From positions 879,501 to 943,500 of the forward strand of contig NZ_CP102282.1 of assembly GCF_025150745.1 (NCBI RefSeq): a DNA stretch of 64,000 nucleotides, given 5' to 3'. The notes under the pieces are model-generated. The model saw only the letters and a program-made list of their open reading frames with translations, had not been told where the DNA came from and ran no database searches. How positions within the stretch are numbered: the first letter of the stretch is position 1; each line of letters opens with the position of its first letter. The translations under genes and the position numbers were made by a program. The stretch is from Eubacterium ventriosum (GTDB lineage: Bacteria > Bacillota > Clostridia > Lachnospirales > Lachnospiraceae). Shown one piece after another: positions 46,143-54,299 of this stretch.

Positions 46143-46910
46143 ATGTCAACAGGAATAATTCATTCAACAGAAAGTTGCGGAACAGTAGACGGACCGGGTG
46201 TAAGATTTGTAGTGTTCTTTAAAGGGTGTCCAATGAGATGTGCATATTGTCACAATCCGGACACGTGGTCAATGGAAGGCGGTACAGAAATGACCGTTGA
46301 TGAATTGCTTAAGGAATATGAAACAAAGAAATTTTTCTACCAGAGCGGCGGTATTACTGCTACAGGTGGTGAGCCTATGGTTCAGATTGATTTCCTTACT
46401 GAACTGTTTACTGAAGCACATAAGCGAGGAATTCATACCTGTCTGGATACATCAGGTGTAACATTTAGACCTGATGATCCGGAAAACCTGATGAAAGTAG
46501 ATAAATTACTTGAAGTAACCGATTTGGTTATGCTGGATATTAAACATATTAATCCGCAAGAACATTTAAAACTTTGCAAACAGCCTAATGACAATATTTT
46601 GGCTTTTGCAAAATATCTTGATAAGAAAGGTATTCAGATGTGGATAAGACATGTTGTTGTACCACATATAACTTTAAATAAAGAGTACTTATATGAATTA
46701 GGACTTTTCATTGGAAAGTTAAAGATGGTTAAGGCTTTGGATATATTGCCATATCATGATATGGCTAAGCCAAAGTACGAGAAACTTGGCATGGATTACC
46801 CATTGAAGGATATAGAGCCTGCTACCAAAGAAATGGCAGTAGCTGCTCGAAAAATAGTGTTGCAGGGATTTAAAGAATCCAGAATTAAGTTATTACAAGA
46901 GAATAAATAG
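46143..46910 (+). CDS. pflA: Pyruvate formate-lyase activating enzyme
   Basis: The 255-residue radical SAM enzyme has its cluster motif in FFKGCPMRCAYCHNPDTW (Cys29, Cys33, Cys36), the SAM-binding TATGGEPMVQ, and VMLDIKHINP with WIRHVVVPHIT, all typical of PFL activases. It uses SAM and an electron to put a radical on a glycine of its target. Here the target glycine is not in PflB but in the small protein encoded 12 bp downstream (Gly55). The gene lies between the two parts of PFL, 27 bp after pflB, with an AAAAGGAAA site. Confidence 0.95.
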   Translation: MSTGIIHSTESCGTVDGPGVRFVVFFKGCPMRCAYCHNPDTWSMEGGTEMTVDELLKEYETKKFFYQSGGITATGGEPMVQIDFLTELFTEAHKRGIHTCLDTSGVTFRPDDPENLMKVDKLLEVTDLVMLDIKHINPQEHLKLCKQPNDNILAFAKYLDKKGIQMWIRHVVVPHITLNKEYLYELGLFIGKLKMVKALDILPYHDMAKPKYEKLGMDYPLKDIEPATKEMAVAARKIVLQGFKESRIKLLQENK

Positions 46911-46922
46911 GAGGTAATAAAA

Positions 46923-47165
46923 ATGGCAGCAAGCGAAAAACAGATTGATAATTTAGTTTCTTTAATAGATGGATATGCACAGGAAGGTGGTTACCATCTT
47001 AATGTTAACGTATTAAACAGAGATACATTACTTGATGCTCAGAAGCATCCAGAAAAATATCCACAGCTTACAATCCGTGTATCAGGATACGCTGTAAACT
47101 TTATTAAGTTAACAAAAGAACAGCAGGATGACGTTATTCACAGAACATTCCACGGAAGTTTATAA
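46923..47165 (+). CDS. Separate glycyl-radical domain of pyruvate formate-lyase (GrcA/YfiD-like)
   Basis: The 80-residue protein matches the last 70 residues of ordinary PFL and the spare-part protein YfiD/Grc[43 protein letters not shown] (radical glycine Gly55, codon 47085-47087) and [18 protein letters not shown]. In E. coli GrcA rescues an oxygen-cut PFL; here the core enzyme has no such domain of its own, so this protein should be an essential subunit. It has a strong AGGAGG ribosome binding site and its first 10 residues ([10 protein letters not shown]) replace the usual linker. It is followed by a strong terminator. Confidence 0.93.
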   Translation: MAASEKQIDNLVSLIDGYAQEGGYHLNVNVLNRDTLLDAQKHPEKYPQLTIRVSGYAVNFIKLTKEQQDDVIHRTFHGSL

Positions 47166-47190
47166 GATAACGAAAAGAAATGATTCTTTA

Positions 47191-47226
47191 TCGCCATATC
47201 GGGGTTACCCGGTATGGCGATTTTTT
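47191..47226 (+). terminator. Terminator of the PFL operon
   Basis: A 13-bp stem (TCGCCATATCGGG and near complement) with a GTTA loop is followed by six T residues. Confidence 0.93.
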
Positions 47227-47303
47227 CTTGCTAATTAATGAAAAGAGTTTATAATTATAAAAAGAGTGTCTTACTCAAATATATAGTAAAAGAGGCGAGA
47301 ATT

Positions 47304-48608
47304 ATGCATAATATAGTTTCAAAATTACTTATTTACGGAGATATGCCTAAAGATTCCATTCTTATGGAACTTAGTGACATTATTAGAGAATATAAAAGTG
47401 GTGACTATAAGAAAGATGAAATAATCACTAGGATATATAATCAGATTAAGAGAATTCTGGAAGTATCAACAGATTATGCTTTCGATAAGAATTTGTGGCA
47501 CAACTATCTTACATATTTATTAATAACAAATGAGAACCCATTTAGCTTAACATGTGAAAAGGTTGGAGCAAGTGTGGGAACAGTAAACAGTTTTGCAAAG
47601 AATGACTTTAAGCAGTTCAAAGCCTTATTTGATTATGACTTTAAGCCAATGGAAGAAGAGCTTGGTATTGACTGTTTTACAAAGATTGAAAATTATCAGG
47701 CAATTGGGAAACCTGAACTTATGTACAACAAGAATGTTAGTGAAAAGGTTAGAGATTTAAGCGAAAAGCTTGAAAGCGCTAAGGATGAAGAAGAATTTTT
47801 TGATCACGTAACACAGTTTTATAAAGATTATGGTGTTGGAATGTTTGGTCTTAATAAGGCGTTCAGAATTTCAGACAACAATGGCAAGGTTGAATTCCAG
47901 GCTATTAACAATATGGAAAAAGTTATGCTTGATGACCTGGTTGGATACGAAATTCAGAAAAAGAAACTTGTTGATAATACAGAAGCTTTCGTACAGGGAA
48001 GAAAGAGCAACAACTGCTTATTATTTGGTGACAGCGGTACAGGTAAATCTACAAGTATTAAGGCTATTGTTAACGAATACTATGATCAGGGACTTAGAAT
48101 GATTGAAATATACAAGCATCAGTTTAAAGACCTTTCTAACGTTATAGCTATGATAAAGAATAGAAACTACAAGTTCATTATTTATATGGATGACCTTTCA
48201 TTTGAAGAATTTGAAATTGAGTACAAGTTCTTAAAGGCAGTAATTGAGGGGGGCGTTGAAACAAAACCTGAGAATATTTTGATTTATGCAACATCTAACA
48301 GAAGGCATCTTATTAAAGAAACATGGAATGACAGAAGTGATGTTCAGGTTGATAATGGAATGCATAAGTCAGATACTATGGAAGAAAAATTATCACTTGT
48401 ACATAGATTTGGTGTTACAATTAACTACTCAAAACCTACACAGAAGGAATACTTTGATATTGCAATTGAATTGTGTAGAAGATTAGGTGTTGAACTTAGT
48501 GATGATGAAATCAAGGCTGAAGCAAATAAATGGGAATTAAGCCATGGTGGAATTTCAGGTAGAACAGCACAGCAGTTTGCTAACTATCTGGCAGGTCAGC
48601 AGAAATAA
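47304..48608 (+). CDS. DUF815 family ATP-binding protein
   Basis: The ATG at 47304 follows AGAGGCGAG, giving 434 residues; the frame is open further upstream but without a site. Residues about 1-200 are helical and unassigned. The C-terminal AAA-type domain has Walker A in [16 protein letters not shown], Walker B in [14 protein letters not shown], and [13 protein letters not shown] with the sensor, all typical of DUF815. It is a cytoplasmic P-loop ATPase of unknown role. A 13-bp hairpin (48695-48732) lies downstream. Confidence 0.85.
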   Translation: MHNIVSKLLIYGDMPKDSILMELSDIIREYKSGDYKKDEIITRIYNQIKRILEVSTDYAFDKNLWHNYLTYLLITNENPFSLTCEKVGASVGTVNSFAKNDFKQFKALFDYDFKPMEEELGIDCFTKIENYQAIGKPELMYNKNVSEKVRDLSEKLESAKDEEEFFDHVTQFYKDYGVGMFGLNKAFRISDNNGKVEFQAINNMEKVMLDDLVGYEIQKKKLVDNTEAFVQGRKSNNCLLFGDSGTGKSTSIKAIVNEYYDQGLRMIEIYKHQFKDLSNVIAMIKNRNYKFIIYMDDLSFEEFEIEYKFLKAVIEGGVETKPENILIYATSNRRHLIKETWNDRSDVQVDNGMHKSDTMEEKLSLVHRFGVTINYSKPTQKEYFDIAIELCRRLGVELSDDEIKAEANKWELSHGGISGRTAQQFANYLAGQQK

Positions 48609-48694
48609 AACATAGGACAGTATTGATGATAACTACACAATAATAGTTAATTCATGTGGATAATTGTTCAATAATAATCAACATATGTAGATAA

Positions 48695-48732
48695 ATCTTG
48701 CAAGGTTGTTAAAAAAATTAACCTTGCAAGAT
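48695..48732. other. 13-bp hairpin of unknown role
   Basis: ATCTTGCAAGGTT and its exact complement flank a 12-base loop in the spacer after the DUF815 gene. No T-run follows on either strand, so it is not a typical terminator. Confidence 0.5.
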
Positions 48733-48782
48733 AAAAGAAAAATAAAAAAATAAAATTTTTTTGAAAAAAATTAAAAAAGTAC

Positions 48783-48811
48783 TTGCATTGTTATAGTGAC
48801 TGTGCTAGAAT
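48783..48811 (+). promoter_or_regulatory. tRNA-Gln promoter
   Basis: TTGCAT and TAGAAT with a 17-base spacer lie 20 bp upstream of the tRNA gene. Confidence 0.75.
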
Positions 48812-48830
48812 ATTTTTTGTCGCGAGACAT

Positions 48831-48903
48831 TGGCCCATCGCCAAATGGTAAGGCACTGGACTCTGACTCCAGCATTTTCAAGGTTCGAATCCTTGTGGGC
48901 CAG
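48831..48903 (+). tRNA. tRNA-Gln (CTG)
   Basis: Acceptor TGGCCCA/TGGGCCA, D arm CGCCAAATGGTAAGGC, anticodon stem CTGGA/TCCAG with CTG at 48863-48865, T arm AAGGTTCGAATCCTT; no encoded CCA. The U1-A72 pair typical of Gln tRNAs is present. Confidence 0.96.
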
Positions 48904-48907
48904 CTTT

Positions 48908-48937
48908 AAACCACTTCATTATGAAGTGGTTTTTTTC
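48908..48937 (+). terminator. Terminator after tRNA-Gln
   Basis: AACCACTTCAT and its complement form an 11-bp stem followed by a run of seven T residues. Confidence 0.92.
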
Positions 48938-49002
48938 TTTCTAAGATTATCAAAATTCATTTGTAAAGCTAAGAATATATTTATAGTCTGTAATCCTGTA
49001 TC

Positions 49003-49215
49003 CTATTTTATACAACTGCTTGGATTGAAAGCATAGAAGTTCTTTTTGTCCATGTCTTCAGTTACCATTCGTAGAGCTTCGCCAAAACGTTGAAAATGAA
49101 CAATTTCTCTTGCTCTTAAGAATTTAATAGGTTCTCGAACATCACTTTCTTTTACAAGAGTTAGGATATTATCGTATGTTTTTCTGGCTTTTTGTTCTGG
49201 TGCGACCTCGTAAGA
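49003..49215 (-). pseudogene. CotJC/manganese catalase, C-terminal part only
   Basis: The reverse frame encodes EVAPEQKARKTYDNILTLV, KFLRAREIVHFQRFGEALR and KKNFYAFNPSS, ending at the stop complement 49003-49005. This is the last third of a manganese-catalase-type spore coat protein (CotJC group, about 190-200 residues), including Glu/His ligands of the second half of the ferritin-like site. Upstream of Glu-Val-Ala the match stops abruptly at about 49210, where the conjugative element begins. The rest of the gene is absent from this window, consistent with insertional disruption. Confidence 0.8.
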
Positions 49216-49356
49216 ACAACATAGCTGGAAAACCTTGAAAATACGCTATTTTGCGTAGGACAAGCACTTTCTTGCTACGATTGCATAAGAACAAATATAT
49301 AGAAAAATGAAGATGAAACAAGCTATCCTACATAGTTCCAATGTTTTCAGCAACTA

Positions 49357-49389
49357 AGACGTTCAGAAATGAGCGTCTATTTTTTTACC
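49357..49389 (+). terminator. Terminator near the element's left end
   Basis: AGACGTTC pairs with GAGCGTCT (one wobble) over a 6-base loop, followed by ATTTTTTT, 28 bp before the adhesin start codon. It could end leftward-entering transcription or act as an attenuator. The stretch 49216-49356 has no gene I can support. Confidence 0.6.
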
Positions 49390-49416
49390 CTAAAATCGAA
49401 AGGAGAATTAAATATT

Positions 49417-52400
49417 ATGAAAAAGATTATAAGACGATTGCTTACAGGTGTACTCACCCTTGCAACCGTATTTACCGCCTTTCCAGTCACACAAATTCAT
49501 GCTGCGGATTCTGTCTATACTCATTCAGATGGAAAAACAGGCACGGTTTTAAAAGTGACAGATGGTGGCGAAGTTGAATCCACATTTCAAGAGGGGTGGA
49601 TGAAAGCAGATGGTGAAACTGCCTACTGTATTCAGCTAGGTGTTGCGTTCCAATCTGGATATAAAACTCGCAAGGACGCAACCGAACGTCTGAACCAGTC
49701 ACAGATTACAGATGTAGCATTGAATCTGGAATACATCAAGGAACATACCAAAAAAGGTTTTACAGATGAACAGTCTTACCTATTACAACAGTGTACGGTG
49801 TGGCGTAGATTAAGCGTTCATTTAGGATGGGGATTTGGAAAGACCCATGTTGACTATGACGAAATCTCAAAAAGCATACAAGATAAGCTTTATGCAGACG
49901 CACAGGCTTTTGCTAAAGCAAATAAAGACCGTTACGATTGTGGCGGTTATATTTACGTCGGTGAGGGTCAGGACTTAGGACAGTTCTGGGCGAAATTGGC
50001 TGTCGGAAATGGCAAGATTCAGAAATCTTCCAGTAATACAACGATTACAAAATCTAATGACTGCTATTCAATCGCTGGTGCGACTTATGGTGTCTATTCT
50101 GATAAAGGCTGCACGAAGTCTGTTGCCACACTTACGACAGATAGTAATGGAAACACTGATACAGTGGAATTAAGGGCAGCGACATACTTTGTAAAAGAAA
50201 CGAAAGCTCCAAAGGGATTCCAGTTAGATAAGAACGTCTACACCCTTACGGTAAAGGCTGGTGAAACTGCTACCTTAAAAGTAAGCGATACACCAAAAGT
50301 CACAGACACATTGGTTGAGCTTTTCAAGATTGATATGGAAACTTCCAAATCAACCGCACAGGGTAACGCTTCTTTGGAGGGTGCGGAGTTTGTCTGGAAA
50401 TATTATGACGGATATTACACAAAAGAAAATCTACCATCAGAACCGACACGCACATGGACGACAAAAACAATCGCTGAAAAAGACAGCAAGAATGAAGTCC
50501 ATTACATCACACATTTAGCTGACGTTTACAAAGTATCTGGTGACAGCTTCTATACACAGAATGGTACTATCTGTTTGCCACTTGGTACTATCACTGTGGA
50601 AGAAAAGACAGCTCCAAAGGGTTACTTGTTAGAGGGTGCTTATATGCAAGCCGCTGGAAGTTCTGAACAGATAAAAGGCGTGTATGTGGCACAGATTACA
50701 GAGAATGGTGAGCTTGCAGCGTTAAGCGGCAGCAACCAGTATTCCGTATCAGACAAGGTTATCCGTGGCGGTGTAAAAATCCAGAAGCGTGACCTTGAAA
50801 CAAAAGATACAAAAGCACAAGGCGGTGCGACTTTGAAAGATACTGCCTTTGAAATCATCTCCTTAAATGATAAGGCTGTCTTGGTAGATGGCAAGTTATA
50901 CAGCAAGAATGAAGTTGTCAAAACAATCCATACAGGCATAGACGGTATCGCTACGACTGACGCAGATACGTTACCATACGGAAAATACCGTATCGAAGAA
51001 AGCAAAGCTCCAGAGGGATATTTAACTGACGGTGCAAAACCGATTGAGTTTGCAATCACAGAGAATGGAAAAATCGTTGATTTAACTGACGAAGTACACT
51101 CTGTTTACAATCAGATTAAGCGTGGTGATATTGAGGGTGTTAAAATCGGTGACGGTACTCACAAGCGACTTGCGAATGTTCCGTTTAGGATCACAAGCAA
51201 GACGACTGGTGAAAGCCACATCATTGTGACTGATAAAAACGGTCAGTTCTCTACTGCTGCTGACTGGGTATCCCATAAACAGAATACAAACGCTGGCAAA
51301 TCTAGTGAGGACGGTATCTGGTTTGGAATATCTGAACCAGACGACAGCAAAGGTGCTTTACTCTATGATACTTACGAGATTGAAGAATTACGCTGTGATT
51401 CCAACAAAGGAATGACCTTGATTCCTGCCTTTGATGTTGTGGTATCACGCAATAAGACTGTCGTTGACTTGGGAACATTGACAGATGATTACGAACCAGA
51501 AATCTCTATCCATACCACAGCTACCGACAAGGTAACAGGCGAAAAGTCAATCATTTCTGGTAAGAGCGTGACTATCGTTGATACAGTCACTTTAGATGGC
51601 TTGAAAAAAGGAACAAAGTATCAGCTCAAAGGCTGGCAGATGGTAAAAGCTGAAAATGCAGAACTTATTGTTAATGGTGAGCGTGTGGAAAGTGATTATT
51701 CCTTTACCGCTAAAGATTCCAAAATGGAAGTTGAAGTTTCGTATACATTCAATGCCAGTGCTTTAGGTGGCAAAGACCTTGTGACGTTTGAAGAATTGTA
51801 CGACCTTTTCAATCCAGACGAGCCTATCAAGGTGGCTGAACACAAGGACATTGAGGACGACGGGCAGACGGTGACAATCACAGAGCGTATCATCACTATG
51901 CACACGACCGCTGCCGACAAGGTAACAGGTAAAAAGACAATCGAAGCTGGTAAGGACGTAACTATCGTTGATACTGTTACCTTAGATGGTCTTGAAAAAG
52001 GCACAAAATACCAGCTAAAAGGTTGGGAAATGGTGAAATCGGAAAATGCAGAACTTATCGTCAATGGTAAGTGTGTGGAAAATGACCTTACATTCACCGC
52101 TACAGATACGAAGATGGAGGTTCAGATTGCCTTTACATTCAATGCCAGTGAGCTTGCTGGTAAAGAGCTTGTCACTTTTGAAGAATTGTACGACGTGACA
52201 AATCCAGACAAGCCTATCAAGGTAGCGGAACATAAGGACATCAAGGACGAGGGGCAGACGGTGACAATCAAGGAAAAATCAGAATCCCCTACTACACCAG
52301 AAGAATCCAGCACACCAACGAAACCGAGCGATTCACCAAAAACTGGTGACAATACGCCATTTGCCGCATTACTCGCTATGATGGGAATTTCTGCTGCTGG

Positions 52401-52452
52401 TCTTATCTTTGCAGGTTATAAAAGATTCCGCAGAGTAAAGAAATCTAACTAA
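49417..52452 (+). CDS. Sortase-anchored thioester/CnaB/VaFE-repeat adhesin
   Basis: The ATG at 49417 follows AAAGGAGAA and gives 1011 residues. A signal peptide (IIRRLLTGVLTLATVFTAFP, cut after about residue 30) is followed by a thioester-type domain (GETAYCIQLG with QQCTVW, candidate Cys-Gln bond). Several CnaB/SpaA-like domains follow (ETKAPKGF, EEKTAPKGYLL, EESKAPEGYLTDG blocks), then two VaFE repeats (TATDKVTGEKSIISGKSVTIVDTVTL and a second copy, each ending LVTFEELYD). The C-terminus is SPKTGDNTPFAALLAM, a helix and RFRRVKKSN, a sortase signal variant. It should be anchored to the wall of the host and aid attachment, perhaps to mating partners or host tissue. Confidence 0.9.
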   Translation: MKKIIRRLLTGVLTLATVFTAFPVTQIHAADSVYTHSDGKTGTVLKVTDGGEVESTFQEGWMKADGETAYCIQLGVAFQSGYKTRKDATERLNQSQITDVALNLEYIKEHTKKGFTDEQSYLLQQCTVWRRLSVHLGWGFGKTHVDYDEISKSIQDKLYADAQAFAKANKDRYDCGGYIYVGEGQDLGQFWAKLAVGNGKIQKSSSNTTITKSNDCYSIAGATYGVYSDKGCTKSVATLTTDSNGNTDTVELRAATYFVKETKAPKGFQLDKNVYTLTVKAGETATLKVSDTPKVTDTLVELFKIDMETSKSTAQGNASLEGAEFVWKYYDGYYTKENLPSEPTRTWTTKTIAEKDSKNEVHYITHLADVYKVSGDSFYTQNGTICLPLGTITVEEKTAPKGYLLEGAYMQAAGSSEQIKGVYVAQITENGELAALSGSNQYSVSDKVIRGGVKIQKRDLETKDTKAQGGATLKDTAFEIISLNDKAVLVDGKLYSKNEVVKTIHTGIDGIATTDADTLPYGKYRIEESKAPEGYLTDGAKPIEFAITENGKIVDLTDEVHSVYNQIKRGDIEGVKIGDGTHKRLANVPFRITSKTTGESHIIVTDKNGQFSTAADWVSHKQNTNAGKSSEDGIWFGISEPDDSKGALLYDTYEIEELRCDSNKGMTLIPAFDVVVSRNKTVVDLGTLTDDYEPEISIHTTATDKVTGEKSIISGKSVTIVDTVTLDGLKKGTKYQLKGWQMVKAENAELIVNGERVESDYSFTAKDSKMEVEVSYTFNASALGGKDLVTFEELYDLFNPDEPIKVAEHKDIEDDGQTVTITERIITMHTTAADKVTGKKTIEAGKDVTIVDTVTLDGLEKGTKYQLKGWEMVKSENAELIVNGKCVENDLTFTATDTKMEVQIAFTFNASELAGKELVTFEELYDVTNPDKPIKVAEHKDIKDEGQTVTIKEKSESPTTPEESSTPTKPSDSPKTGDNTPFAALLAMMGISAAGLIFAGYKRFRRVKKSN

Positions 52453-52695
52453 TGCAGGAGGTAGCAGCTTATGAAAGCACTCCCCCGACCACCGCCCATC
52501 ATAGAAACGTCAGCCTTTGGCTGACAGTTTAACTAAATTCTGCTTGACTGTCATTTATCTTTCTGAATGGGGATTGTCAAGGGTGTAAAGCACAACGCTT
52601 GCCCTTGATGATTCACAGGCAGACAGATACAATCTATACAGCAGAATGACACTATCAATCATTAAAATATAGAAAGAAAAGAGGTAAATACATTT
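52453..52695 (+). other. Spacer between adhesin and orf23-like gene
   Basis: This 243-bp stretch holds a possible 17-codon peptide (ATG at 52471 after AGGAGG, MKALPRPPPIIETSAFG), a GTCAGCC/GGCTGAC hairpin near 52510-52526, and the CAAGGG/CCCTTG inverted pair near 52578-52604. No larger gene is present. It may be a leader for the transfer operon. Confidence 0.4.
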
Positions 52696-53010
52696 ATGGA
52701 ATTAAAACACGTTATCCCGAACATGGAAAAGACATTCGGAAATTTAGAGTTTGCAGGTGAGAATAAAGTGGAACAGCGTAGGATCAACGGACGTATGACG
52801 GTAGTTTCCCGTAGCTTCAACCTTTATTCGGACGTACAGAGGGCAGATGATATTATCGTCGTGCTGCCTGCGTCTGCTGGTGAGAAGAACTTTGAATCAG
52901 AGGAAAAGGTAAAACTTATCAATCCCAAAATTACCGCAGAGGGCTATAAAATCGGCACAAGAGGATTCACAAACTATATCCTGTCAGCAGACGATATGGT
53001 GAAAGCATAA
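52696..53010 (+). CDS. YdcP family protein, Tn916 Orf23-like
   Basis: The 104-residue protein (KHVIPNMEKTFGNLEFAG, SRSFNLYSDVQRADDIIVVLP) belongs to the DUF961/YdcP family and corresponds to Orf23 of Tn916, the first gene of the transfer operon. Soluble; role in transfer not established. An AGAGGT site lies upstream and the related Orf22-like gene follows after 15 bp. Confidence 0.88.
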   Translation: MELKHVIPNMEKTFGNLEFAGENKVEQRRINGRMTVVSRSFNLYSDVQRADDIIVVLPASAGEKNFESEEKVKLINPKITAEGYKIGTRGFTNYILSADDMVKA

Positions 53011-53025
53011 GGAGGGAAAAAGATT

Positions 53026-53394
53026 ATGAGATTAGCAAACGGAATCATCATTGATAAGGAAAAGACATTCGGAGTATTGAAGTTCTCGGCATTGCGTCGT
53101 GAGGTACATATCCAGAATGAGGACGGTACGGTTTCTGAAGAAATCAAATTACGTACCTACGATTTGAAGTGCAAGGAACAAGGACGTATGATACAGGTAA
53201 GTATTCCTGCTGCTGTTCCGTTAAAGGAATTTGACTACAACGCAGAGGTGGAAATCATCAATCCTGTGGCTGATACGGTGGCAACTGCTACCTTTCAAGG
53301 GGCAGACGTTGACTGGTATATCAAGGCAGATGATATTGTTTTGAAAAATAAACGAGTGTCTAAAAACGCTACTGAACTACCAAATAAAAACTGA
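53026..53394 (+). CDS. YdcP family protein, Tn916 Orf22-like
   Basis: The 122-residue paralogue of the preceding gene (GIIIDKEKTFGVLKFSAL, LRTYDLKCKEQGRMIQVSIP, VDWYIKADDIVL) matches Orf22 of Tn916. A GGAGGG ribosome binding site precedes it. In Tn916 the FtsK-like orf21 follows directly; here an AT-rich cassette is inserted in between. Confidence 0.88.
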   Translation: MRLANGIIIDKEKTFGVLKFSALRREVHIQNEDGTVSEEIKLRTYDLKCKEQGRMIQVSIPAAVPLKEFDYNAEVEIINPVADTVATATFQGADVDWYIKADDIVLKNKRVSKNATELPNKN

Positions 53395-53406
53395 TAGTAT
53401 TATTCA

Positions 53407-53435
53407 TTGTTTCCAATAATTAGAAGTGATATAAT
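53407..53435 (+). promoter_or_regulatory. Promoter of first cargo cassette
   Basis: TTGTTT and TATAAT are separated by 17 bases, just after the Orf22-like gene and 30 bp before the cargo gene. Confidence 0.75.
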
Positions 53436-53464
53436 TATTAAAAATGTTTTAAGGAGATATGTGT

Positions 53465-54241
53465 ATGGAGTTGATTAATTTCATTAAAGATAATTGGGTC
53501 AATCTTGGTTTGATTATAGTAGGTTTATCTGCTGTATGGATTTATAAAGCACAGGAAAAGGGGAAATTGCGTGACGCTGCTTCTTTAGTTGTTTTGCAGA
53601 TAGACGAACTTCAAAAGCGTGTACAAGAAATTCAGTCTTATATAACTAATCAAGGTTTAAATTTAACTGCCTTTTATGAATCACTTCCCTTAATTGATGT
53701 TAATCATTGGAAAAACTATAAGCATTTATTTATTCGCAGAATAGATAACAAAAGTTATGATAGTATAAATAAATTTTACCAATATGTTACTTCTATGCAA
53801 GAGCAACAAGAACTGATACGCAATTTGCAAAGGAACTATTTTTTTGTAAAACAAAGTGCTTTATGTAATGTGGAAATTTCATTTATTGTTGAGACATTGA
53901 AAGAAGTTGATTCAAGTTCTGTATCCAGCAAACAATTACAAGAGCTTATGCAAGCCACTTCCGTAGTAACTAATGAAAATCAGCAAGAAGTTTTAGCAAA
54001 TTTAATTAGACAAATCGAACAAAATAATCCGAATATTGATATGGATAGATTTTGGGGGATTTATCAAAATAAACGAAGAAGATTTATAACTATTACAAAT
54101 GGGGATTCTTTAACTCCATACACGCCCGAACAAATATCAGTGACATTACAATCACTTCTAAACCAATATAATTTGTTAGAAATATCAGGAATCGAAGGAT
54201 ATAGAAAGCTTCGTAAAATAGCTAAAATGACAAGGAAATAA
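53465..54241 (+). CDS. Membrane-anchored coiled-coil cargo protein, unknown function
   Basis: The ATG at 53465 is 8 bases after AAGGAG and gives 258 residues. One N-terminal membrane helix (WVNLGLIIVGLSAVWIYKA, about residues 10-28) is followed by a mostly helical cytoplasmic part with heptad-like stretches (DELQKRVQEIQSYI, EQQELIRNLQRNYFF). I recognise no catalytic motif. The gene is much more AT-rich than its neighbours and has its own promoter and terminator, so it is an inserted cassette. A role in phage defence or exclusion is possible but only inferred from position. Confidence 0.75.
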   Translation: MELINFIKDNWVNLGLIIVGLSAVWIYKAQEKGKLRDAASLVVLQIDELQKRVQEIQSYITNQGLNLTAFYESLPLIDVNHWKNYKHLFIRRIDNKSYDSINKFYQYVTSMQEQQELIRNLQRNYFFVKQSALCNVEISFIVETLKEVDSSSVSSKQLQELMQATSVVTNENQQEVLANLIRQIEQNNPNIDMDRFWGIYQNKRRRFITITNGDSLTPYTPEQISVTLQSLLNQYNLLEISGIEGYRKLRKIAKMTRK

Positions 54242-54246
54242 TATGT

Positions 54247-54280
54247 AAGCAGTAAATCTATAAGGTTTGCTGCTTTTTTC
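54247..54280 (+). terminator. Terminator of first cargo cassette
   Basis: AAGCAGTAAA pairs with TTTGCTGCTT over a 9-base loop, with a T-run in and after the falling arm. Confidence 0.8.
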
Positions 54281-54299
54281 ATGGAAAGGAGGATTTTAT

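Noticed and set aside
44040-46143. Frameshift or early stop as the cause of the short PflB
   Set aside because: No glycyl-radical coding sequence lies in any frame between the stop and pflA; the domain occurs once, intact, after pflA with its own ribosome binding site.
48695-48732. Perfect 13-bp hairpin as the terminator of the DUF815 gene
   Set aside because: No T-run follows in either direction, so it is listed only as a hairpin of unknown role.
51696-52097. Antisense frame of 133 codons in the adhesin VaFE repeats
   Set aside because: Product of repeat-biased codon use on the coding strand.
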